The notes beneath the pieces are model-generated. The model ran no database searches and was not told where the DNA came from. It saw nothing but the letters and a program-made list of their open reading frames with translations. The translations under genes were made by a program, and so were the position numbers. This document shows, piece by piece, positions 56,630 to 64,000 of a DNA stretch of 64,000 nucleotides (its first letter is position 1; each line of letters starts with the position of its first letter). The stretch comes from CAWCUU01 sp963798855 (GTDB lineage: Bacteria > Gemmatimonadota > Gemmatimonadetes > Longimicrobiales > RSA9). Where the stretch lies: assembly GCA_963798855.1 (NCBI GenBank), contig CAWCUU010000001.1, positions 372,001 to 436,000 of the forward strand. Direction: 5' to 3'.

Positions 56630-57277
56630 ATGAAGAGATACCTGAAGCTGCTCGCCGTACTTCTTTGTGTGCAGTCGCTGCCCGCGCCTCTGCGCGCGCA
56701 GGCGTCCGATCCGCTGCCGGACACGGCCAATCCCGCGGCGGCCGAGCGGGCGCTGCTGCAGCCGGGCGACATCGTGCGGCTGCGGATCTGGCGCGAGCCC
56801 GACCTGTCGGGCGACTACCCGGTGGACGAGGACGGAGTGGTCGTCTTCCCCTTGCTGGGAGCCCGCGGGGTGAGATCGGCGTCGCCGGTCTCGCTGCGCG
56901 ACTCTCTGGTTGCGGCCTACCGGGGCTACCTGCGCAACCCGTCGGTCGAAGTGACCTTTCTGCGGCGCGTCACCATCCTCGGCGCCGTGCGACAGCCCGG
57001 CCTCTATCCCGTCGATCCGACGATGACCGTCGCGGACGCGATCGCGCTCGCCGGCGGGATCACCTCCGACGGCAAGCGGACGACCGTGCAGGTCATGCGG
57101 GGTGGGCATCGTCTGGACGCGCAGATCGACCGGCAGACGGCGATCGCCGACACGCCGATCCGTTCGGGGGACCAGCTGTTCGTACCGGAGCGCAGCTGGA
57201 TCAGCCGCAACACACCCATCGTGGCGACCATGATCTCGGCGACCGTAAGCCTCCTCATCGCGTTCGCCCGACGCTGA
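56630..57277 (+). CDS. Polysaccharide export outer-membrane protein (short Wza)
   Basis: The 215-residue secreted protein has a signal peptide of about 23 residues (LLCVQSLPAPLRAQA). The Poly_export domain starts LLQPGDIVRLRIWREPDLSG, and one SLBB unit contains VTILGAVRQPGLYPVDPTMT. The C-terminal ISATVSLLIAFARR is a membrane-spanning helix, as in Wza's barrel. It begins 21 nt after the phosphatase and ends 1 nt before the Wzc gene. It is shorter than the 850-residue exporter at 30366. Confidence 0.9.
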   Translation: MKRYLKLLAVLLCVQSLPAPLRAQASDPLPDTANPAAAERALLQPGDIVRLRIWREPDLSGDYPVDEDGVVVFPLLGARGVRSASPVSLRDSLVAAYRGYLRNPSVEVTFLRRVTILGAVRQPGLYPVDPTMTVADAIALAGGITSDGKRTTVQVMRGGHRLDAQIDRQTAIADTPIRSGDQLFVPERSWISRNTPIVATMISATVSLLIAFARR

Positions 57278-57278
57278 G

Positions 57279-59658
57279 ATGAACCCGCCACTGCTCCCGA
57301 GCGGACGCAACGGACGCCCTCCCCAGGACGCCCAGCTCCGGCAGTTCTGGAACTTCGTCCAGCGAAACCGGCTTCTCGTCTTCGGGATCCCGACGCTCGT
57401 CCTGCTCGCCACCGCGGCGTTCCTGCTCTGGGTGCAGCCCCGCTACGAGTCGCTGGTCACGCTGCAGGTCGATCAGGAGGAGTCGGCGCTTCCGGCGCTC
57501 GACGCGCTCCGCGGGCTGTCTTCCAGCGGGGATGAGGTCGAGACCGAGATGGAGGTCCTGCGCAGTCGCAGCATCGCCGAGGCGGTGGTCGACGCTCTGG
57601 GCCTCAATGCGCGGCTCCGTGCGCCCCGCAAGGTGCCACGTGTCGACGTGTTCAGCCGCGTCGAATCGGCCCGCGACGCGCCGGAGGGTCGCTATCGCTT
57701 CACCCGTCAGGACGACGGGCGTTACCGTATCGAGGACCGCGACACCGGCCATGATGTCGGATACGCAGATCCCGGATCGCCGGTGCATCTGCCGGGTGTG
57801 GAGGCCGTGCTCGCTCCCGGAGCGAGGTGGTCCAGGATCGAGCTGCGCATCACGCCGTTCCAGAAGGCGGTCGAGAAGTTTCAGGACCGGGTGACCGTCT
57901 ACCGGCCGAATCGCGAGGCCGACGTGATCGCGGCAGGGTACCACGACACGGATCCGAACATGGTTCGCGATGTACCGAACGCGCTGGCAGCGGCTTACAT
58001 CTCGCGCAAGCAGGCGGTCCACAGCGAGGAGGCCCGGACCACCGTCCGCTTCCTGGGCGAGCAGCTCGACTCGCTGTCGATGCAGCTCGAAGCGGCCGAG
58101 GACCGGCTGAAGGACTTCCGTCAGAAGCAGCAGGTGCTCGACCCCGCGGCCGAGGCCGAGGCCCAGGTCGGACGGCTGGTCGAGTTGCAGGCGGAACGCG
58201 ACATGGTCGAGGCCGAGCGGTCCGCGCTCGGCCGACTCATGGACGATGTCTCGCGGGATACGGCGGAGGAGGGGCCGGGGCCGTCGCCACTGCGCCGCCT
58301 CGCGGGATTCCCGACGCTGCTGCGGAACCCCGCGGTGGCGTCGCTGCTGCAAACACTGAACGAGGTGGAGAACGAGCGGGCCGCGCTGCTGGAGCGCCAG
58401 ACGATGCAGCATCCGGACGTCGAGATTCTCTCGCAGCGGATCCACGAGATCGAAGCGCAGCTCGGCACGACGGCCGCGACCTATCTCGACGGTCTCGGCA
58501 AACAGCAGCAGTCGCTGGACGCGGTCCTCGGTCGATTCCGCCAGCAGCTCGACCGGATCCCCGCCAAAGACGTGCGCTACGCGCAGCTCATGCGCCAGAC
58601 CGGTGTGCTGCAGTCCCTGGATACGCTGCTTCAGACGCGGCTCAAGGAGGCGGAGATCACGGCCGCGGTGGAGGATCCGGGCGTTCGCGTCGTGGATCCG
58701 TCGATCCGACCGCTCAAGCCCTCGTGGCCGAGCATCCCGTTGAGCCTGGGGATGGCGCTGGTCGTCGGAATCGTCCTGGGCGTGGGAGCCGGCTTCGCCC
58801 GCGAACACATGGACACCCGTGTCCGCACACGCGAGGATCTCGGGCAGGTCGCTCCGGTGCCGGTGCTGGCCATGATCCCGCGGATCGCGGACGCGCTCGA
58901 GGGAACGCGGTCTCGGAAGCTACCGGCCGCGCGCTCGGATATGGCGGCACGGTTCCAGCAGAGGCTCATCGCCGCGCGCGATCCCCGCAGCCCGATCTCG
59001 GAAGCGTATCGAAGCCTGCGTACCAACATCACGTTCTCGCGCCCCGGACGCGCCACGCAGGCGCTCGTCTTCACCAGCCCGGAGCCTGGTGAAGGGAAGT
59101 CGACGAGCTGCTCGAATCTGGTGGCGACGCTGGCACAGCAGGGGGCGCGGTGCCTGCTCGTCGACGCCGACCTGCGGAGGGGCGTGCTGCACAAGGTGCT
59201 GGGCGTCCCGCGGGAGCCCGGGCTTTCCGACGTCCTGCTCGGCGCGGTCGACCGCCCATGACGCGATCCGCAGGGTCCCGCTCGAGACGGGCATCGGGTT
59301 CGACTTCCTGGCCACCGGGACGCCGCCCCCGAACCCCGCCGAGCTGCTGGGCTCGGAACGCACGGAAGCGCTGCTGCAGGAGCTGCGGGAGCGCTACGAC
59401 GCGATCATCCTCGACGCCCCGCCAATGAACCTCGTCACCGATGCCGCGATCCTGGGGACGAAGAGCGATGGTGTGCTGCTCGTCGCCCGCGCCGGCGTCA
59501 CCGATCGGGCGGCGTTGCGATATGCCATGGACCAGCTCGAGGCCGTCCACGCACCGGTCCTGGGCACCATCCTCAACGATGTCGACCAGCGCAAGGGGCG
59601 CTACTACGGATCGTACGTGGCGGACGGCGCCGGTTACTATGCCGCGGCGGAGCCTTGA
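57279..59658 (+). CDS. Wzc-type polysaccharide co-polymerase/tyrosine kinase, with one +1 frameshift
   Basis: This is an inner-membrane chain-length regulator and BY-kinase of about 792 residues. TM1 is at about residues 33-53 (LLVFGIPTLVLLATAAFLL) inside a Wzz domain. A long periplasmic coiled coil (QLDSLSMQLEAAEDRLKDFRQ) and a second TM (SIPLSLGMALVVGIVLGVGA) follow. The kinase domain has Walker A SPEPGEGKST, LLVDADLRRG, and Walker B IILDAPPMN. A C-terminal Tyr cluster (RYYGSYVADGAGYYAAAEP) is the autophosphorylation site. One extra C near 59252 breaks the frame after GAVD; the next frame restores AHDAIRRVPLETG. Confidence 0.9.
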
Positions 59659-60001
59659 GCTCCTACGGGCGCTCGAGCGTGACAACCGTCTCTCGTGTTA
59701 CTCGCGCTGCGACCGATCGTCCTTCTGATCGCGGTACCCGTCCGAGCCGCTCCGTTCGTGCCGCGGTCCGGAGCTTGCGATGCGGCGCGGCCGTCGAATC
59801 GATGAAATTCTGCAAGTCGATCGGGATGCGTCGCGGCAGCGGATCGAGTCTTTCCGCGCTTCAACCGGAGGTTCGGGCCGGCGGGGCTGACCTTGTGGCA
59901 GCGGCTATTTAGGATATCTTGCCCATGGACCAGCCGGCTCCGAGTCCCGGCTCAACTCAGTGCGGTCCGATGGCCGGTACTCATTCACGGGATCGACATA
60001 C
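59659..60001 (+). other. Intergenic region with little coding signal
   Basis: These 343 bp separate the Wzc kinase from the epimerase. The first 130 bp contain a hydrophobic stretch (LLALRPIVLLIAVPVRAAP) in one frame that resembles a signal peptide, ending at a TGA near 59803. It has no clear start and no continuation, so it may be a relic or chance. The remainder is unremarkable up to a promoter candidate at 59893. No RNA gene is recognised. Confidence 0.5.
59893..59920 (+). promoter_or_regulatory. Candidate promoter before the epimerase gene
   Basis: TTGTGG (59893-59898) and TATCTT (59915-59920) are separated by 16 bp, in an AT-richer patch about 80 bp before the epimerase ATG 60002. This could start transcription of the epimerase and the WecA-CapD fusion gene. 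Confidence 0.45.
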
Positions 60002-60981
60002 ATGCACTATTTGATCACGGGAGGTGCGGGCTTCATCGGGTCTCACCTTTCCGACCAGCTACTCGACCGCGGCGACCGCGTCACAGTGATCGACGACCTG
60101 TCCACCGGATCCATCCACAATATCGCACACCTCCGCAGCCATCCCCGCTTCCGCTACGTGATCGACACGATGATGAACGCTCCGCTGCTCGCGGAGCTCG
60201 TCGACGAGGCGGACGCCGTCTTCCATCTCGCCGCCGCGGTGGGTGTGCAGCTGATCGTCGAGAGTCCGGTACGGACGATCGAAACGAACATCCGCGCGAC
60301 GGACCTGCTTCTGGCCGTCGCGGAGAAGAAGCGCAAGAAGGTCCTCATCTCCTCGACGTCTGAAGTCTACGGCAAGAGCGACGCGCTGCCGTTCCGCGAA
60401 GATGGCGATCTCGTCCTGGGCGCCACGACGCGCGGCCGCTGGAGCTACGCGTGCTCGAAGGCGATCGACGAGTTCCTCGCCATTGCGTACTGGCGGGAGC
60501 GACACCTGCCCACCACGATCGTGCGGCTCTTCAACACCGTCGGCCCGCGGCAGACGGGCCGGTACGGGATGGTCGTGCCCCGCTTCGTACGGCAGGCGGT
60601 CGAGGGCGAGGCCGATCACCGTCTTCGGCGACGGCTCCCAGAGACGGTGCTTCACGCATGTCTGCGATTCGGTGCGGGCACTGATCGGCTTGATGGAGAG
60701 CGATCTCACCGTCGGAGAGGTCTTCAACATCGGCACCCAGGAGGAGGTCACGATCCTGCAGCTCGCCGAGCGCACGCATCAGATGACGGAGTCGAGATCG
60801 GAGATCATCTTCGTGCCGTACGAGGAGGCCTATGAAGAGAACTTCGAGGACATGCCTCGCCGCATCCCCTGCCTGGACAAGATCGAGCGGGCGATCGGCT
60901 GGACAGCCCGAGCTGTCGCTCGCCGAGATCCTCGACTCCGTCGTCGCCTACCAGCGGGAGCCGAGGCTGCAGTCCGCCTGA
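60002..60981 (+). CDS. NAD-dependent nucleotide-sugar epimerase/decarboxylase, with two +1 frameshifts
   Basis: This is an extended SDR of about 325 residues. ATG 60002 gives MHYLITGGAGFIGSHLSDQL, followed by VFHLAAAVGVQLIVESP, ISSTSEVYGKS, YACSKAIDEFLA and RLFNTVGPRQTGRYG. The first extra base (about 60610) precedes PITVFGDGSQRRCFTHVCD. The second (about 60904-60906) precedes PELSLAEILDSVVAYQRE, ending at TGA 60979. The order of motifs resembles UDP-glucuronate decarboxylase/UDP-glucose 4-epimerase enzymes; substrate unproven. Two disruptions in 1 kb would inactivate it if real. Confidence 0.83.
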
Positions 60982-60999
60982 TCCCGCTGCCCGAGCCGC

Positions 61000-62832
61000 A
61001 TGATCGCAGTCTTCCTGGCGGCTCTGGCCGCCACACTGTTGTTGACGCCGGGCGTTCGTTTCCTCGCGCGGCGAACGGGGGTGATCGCCCGACCGCGAAC
61101 GGACCGGTGGAACGAGCGGCCGACGGCGCTGCTCGGCGGAATCGCGATCGCCGGCGGGTTCGCGGCCGGCGTCGGCGTGGCGATCGTGGGTCTGGACGCC
61201 CCCCTGACCGGCGTCGTTTCGCGCAGCATGCTGGGTATCGTGCTGTCGGCCGCCGCGATGTTCGCCATCGGCCTGCTCGACGACCGGTTGAAGTTCCGGC
61301 CCGCGACCAAGCTGATCCTGCAGGGCGTGGCCGCCGCGATTCTGGTGGGTTTCGGCGTGGTGTATCCGCTCACGCCGTGGTACTCGGTCAACGTTCTCGT
61401 CACGCTGTTCTGGTTCTTCGGACTGACCAACGCGCTGAATCTGCTGGACAACATGGACGGGGTCGCGACCGGCGTGGCGGCGGTCGCGGCGCTGTTCCTC
61501 GCGGCGACGTTCGCTTGGCGAGTCGAACGCGTTGCTCGCGGCGGCGTGCCTGGCGGTTGCGGGGGCCGCGCTGGGCTTTCTGCCCTACAACTTCTATCCG
61601 GCGTCCATCTTCATGGGGGACTCCGGGAGCCTCTTCCTCGGCGCGATCCTGGCCGGACTCGGAGCCGCGTTCCCCGGCCGGGCTCCCGGGAGCATCGTCT
61701 CGGTGCTGTTCGTGCCCGTGTTCATCGTCGATCATCCCGATCCTGGACACCGGGCTGGTGACGCTGACGCGGACGCTGGCGGGGCGGCCGATCTCGGAGG
61801 GGGGGCGGGACCATACGACCCACCGGCTCGTCGCGCTCGGGCTCAGCGAACGCCAGGCGGCGCTGCTGCTGTACGCGTTCTCGATCGCGGGCGGCCTGGT
61901 CGCGACGGCGCTGATCTCGAGTCGGTCCGGGTGGGCGCCATGGCTCGGCGGCATGTTCCTGCTGGGGCTCGGCGTGCTTGCGGCCTACCTCTCGCGACTT
62001 CACTCGTACGCGCCGGACGAGGTGCGCGCGAAGCGGCGCATCACCGTCATGATCAACGACCTCCTCTACAAGCGGCGAGCGTTGGAGGTGGTGCTCGACC
62101 TGGTCATCTTCACGGTCGCCTACGACGGCGCCTACCTGCTCCGCTACGACGGCATGGTGCCCCCCGCGCAGGCGGACGTGCTGATGAAGACGCTCGTGGT
62201 GGCCGTCGTCGCGAAATCCGTCGCGTTCGGACTGATGGGCGTGTACCGTGGGACGTGGCAACAGATGAGCCTCGCCGACGTGACGCCGGCTGTTCCGGGC
62301 GAGCGTGTTCGGGTCGCTTCTCACCGTGACCGCGATCGTGTTCTTCTTCCGGGGCGAGCAGTTCGCCCGCGGCATCCTCGTCGTCGACGGGCTCCTGGTC
62401 CTGTTGCTGGTCGTCGGCTCCCGGGTCTCGTTCCGCTGGCTCGACTCGCTGCGCCGCGCTTTCGACGGCGGTGAGCCGGCGCTGATCTACGGGGCGGGCA
62501 AGGGTGGCGAGCTGACGGTCCGCGAGCTGCTGGCGAATCCGGAGCTGGGTCTGCGTGGGATCGGGTTCATCGATGACGACCGATCGAAGCGCGGCCGGCT
62601 GTTGTACGGACTACCGGTGCTGGGCGCGCTCGGCGAAATCGAAGGCATCGCCGCGGAGCGGGGGGCCCGGCACCTGATCATCGCGACCCGGAAGCTTCGG
62701 CCGGAGCGGCTTGAGCGGGTCGTCGAGGATTGCCAGATGCTCGGGCTTCAGCTGCACCGGCTGCGCGTTGAGCTGCAGGCGATGCCGGCAGTGAGGGTCT
62801 CCAGGCCGGCGGTGTCGGTTCAGGTGCACTAA
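61000..62832 (+). CDS. Fusion of WecA/MraY-type phosphoglycosyltransferase to a CapD-like N-terminal domain, with three +1 frameshifts
   Basis: The merged product is about 609 residues. Residues 1 to about 335 form a polytopic transferase of the WecA/TagO type, which links a HexNAc-1-phosphate to undecaprenyl phosphate. It has GLLDDRLKFRP, NALNLLDNMDGVATG, NFYPASIFMGDSGSLFLG and GRDHTTHRLVALG. It then continues into four CapD/WbpM-type helices (YKRRALEVVLDLVIF, GLMGVYRGTWQQ, VFGSLLTVTAIVFFF, ILVVDGLLVLLLVVG). A Rossmann-like segment (ALIYGAGKGGELTVREL, IGFIDDDRSKRG) ends the protein, with no dehydratase active site. Extra bases lie near 61519, 61730 and 62285. Confidence 0.82.
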
Positions 62833-63041
62833 GAGAACGATGCCGAACCAGCTATATCCAGGCCGCTGCTATCCAGTGTTGCAGATCTCTGCGGACAGCC
62901 CTGCCGCAGCGACTGAGAAGGCCGCGCTAGCCTTCCGGAGGGTCCCGTTCGTCGTCACCCCGGATTGGTTCTTCCTGTTCTCATGCTGGTGGCAGCCAAA
63001 GTGCAGACCCGGGGCGGGCGATCGGGCCGGGAGCTAGCCTC

Positions 63042-64000
63042 ATGAAATCCCGACGTACCTTCCTTGCCGGCGTTGCCGGCGCCGGCGCCGGTGCCCTCGT
63101 CGCCGCGGGGCTCAGGCGTACACCCCCTCTTCCGGTTCCACAGGAGCCGGAAGGGTTGGCCCTCTGTGGGCCGAAGGCGCTGCCGGCCGCGCCCGGCGGC
63201 GATAGCGATGCCCAGCGGTTACTAGCACGCGCATTCGCGGTGGCAGATCCGAGCGGTGCCGCCTTATGTCTATCCGCCGGTCGATACCGACTTGGCGCCC
63301 GATTGACGGTCCCCTCCCATGTCTCGCTGGTCCTACCACGCGGCGCCGGGTTCGTGGGGGATGCGCTGGTGGTGGAAGGTTCGATCGAAGCAGGCCTGTA
63401 CCAGATCTTCGAGGATGTTCGTGTCGCCTTCGGACCCGGCAGCCGCCAGTGGGTGTTACCTCAATGGTGGGGCGCGAAAGGCGATGGCGTCGCCAATGAC
63501 ACGGCCGCACTCCAGGCCGCCCTGGAGACCCGGCTCGTTCACCTGCCTGCGGGTCGCTACCGGACCACGCACGAGTTGGCGGTCCGCGACCGCAGCACCA
63601 TCGTCGGCGTCGGCAATGCGTGGAGCCCGACCCCAACCACCGACTCCTGGATCGAGTACGATGGGCGCGACGATCCGCTGGCCGCCGTGTTGCGCGTCTC
63701 CACCGTGGGTGTCGGCTCGGAACCGAACGTGGCTCTGACGAATATCCATCTCGAGAATGTGGTGCTCAGCGGAGGGCAGCGAGCAGGATACGGTCTCTAT
63801 TCGGTATACTGTTCGAATGACTCCTCGATCTCGGACGTTACCGCCCGAGACTGTACCCGGCACGGGGTTTTCATTGCCGAGCAGTGGTACTGCACGTACC
63901 GCAACCTCGTCGCTCGAAACAACTCTGGCTGCGGTATCACCATCGGTCGCGTCTTCAACGGGTGGCGCGAGCGCGGAGTCAACGGCATCCTGCTGACTAA
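63042..64000 (+). CDS. Tat-exported right-handed beta-helix protein (pectate-lyase superfamily), truncated by window end
   Basis: This is an open reading frame of at least 319 residues, from ATG 63042 to the window edge without a stop. The N-terminus MKSRRTFLAGVAGAGAGALV is a twin-arginine signal with the S-R-R-x-F-L motif. WWGAKGDGVANDTAALQAAL near residue 150 is the hallmark of pectate-lyase/tailspike-type beta-helices. Coil-like repeats follow (LTNIHLENVVLSGGQ, SSISDVTARDCTRHGVFI, CTYRNLVARNNSGCGITI). It probably cuts or remodels an exported polysaccharide. Codon use is relaxed (TTA, CTA, CGA, GTA appear), unlike the upstream genes, which may mean recent acquisition. Confidence 0.85.
   Translation, partial: MKSRRTFLAGVAGAGAGALVAAGLRRTPPLPVPQEPEGLALCGPKALPAAPGGDSDAQRLLARAFAVADPSGAALCLSAGRYRLGARLTVPSHVSLVLPRGAGFVGDALVVEGSIEAGLYQIFEDVRVAFGPGSRQWVLPQWWGAKGDGVANDTAALQAALETRLVHLPAGRYRTTHELAVRDRSTIVGVGNAWSPTPTTDSWIEYDGRDDPLAAVLRVSTVGVGSEPNVALTNIHLENVVLSGGQRAGYGLYSVYCSNDSSISDVTARDCTRHGVFIAEQWYCTYRNLVARNNSGCGITIGRVFNGWRERGVNGILLT

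Noticed and set aside
62840..63037. A 65-residue frame between the WecA-CapD fusion and the beta-helix gene
   Set aside because: No Shine-Dalgarno sequence, no recognisable domain and odd composition; it is probably noncoding.

Overview
The window is about 64 kb of high-GC DNA (strong G/C third-position bias) from a free-living Gram-negative-type bacterium, probably Gemmatimonadota or a close relative. That assignment is inferred from three things: the fused str, S10, spc and alpha ribosomal layout; 7-bladed RCC1-type lipoproteins rich in HTC...YCWG repeats; and an outer-membrane polysaccharide system (Wzi, Wza, Wzc types). No rRNA, tRNA, insertion sequence, CRISPR array or replication origin was seen.

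Bases 1-27,330 are the transcription/translation superoperon, all on the + strand: rpoB (3' part), rpoC, a terminator-like hairpin, a promoter with an attenuator-like leader, rpsL-rpsG-fusA-tuf, rpsJ-rplC-rplD-rplW-rplB-rpsS-rplV-rpsC-rplP-rpmC-rpsQ, rplN-rplX-rplE-rpsN-rpsH-rplF-rplR-rpsE-rpmD-rplO-secY-adk-map, a second promoter, rpmJ-rpsM-rpsK-rpsD-rpoA-rplQ, a small membrane-anchored unknown protein, rpmB and a clear intrinsic terminator. infA is not in its usual place. Several intergenic gaps hold tandem or inverted repeats. A uroporphyrinogen methyltransferase/HemD fusion follows (27.4-28.9 kb).

Bases 29,000-51,536 are a long co-directional exopolysaccharide/capsule locus. It holds a nucleotide-sugar dehydrogenase, a six-SLBB export protein and a NusG/RfaH-type antiterminator. 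Next comes a tightly overlapping block that looks like a complete GDP-heptose supply line: transaldolase-like protein, epimerase, nucleotidyltransferase, GHMP kinase, SDR, Gfo/Idh oxidoreductase and a GmhB-GmhA fusion. After it lie an initiating sugar-phosphate transferase, a WecG/TagA transferase, an alpha/alpha-toroid protein, a two-domain oxidoreductase, three more glycosyltransferases, a second oxidoreductase with an unrecognised N-terminal domain, and a Wzy-like polymerase/ligase. The polymerase gene is translationally coupled to an RCC1 lipoprotein. A convergent minus-strand pair mirrors it, with wzi coupled to a second RCC1 lipoprotein.

Bases 55,796-62,832 are a second export/assembly module: PHP-type tyrosine phosphatase, Wza, Wzc-type tyrosine kinase, an epimerase, and an unusual fusion of a WecA/MraY-type transferase to a CapD-like N-terminal half. 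The window ends inside a Tat-exported right-handed beta-helix protein.

Thirteen single-base frameshifts interrupt nine otherwise intact genes, including rpoB, rpoC, rpsE and secY, and every one is a +1 insertion. Sequence error is the most economical explanation, so frameshifted genes are annotated here as one locus each.
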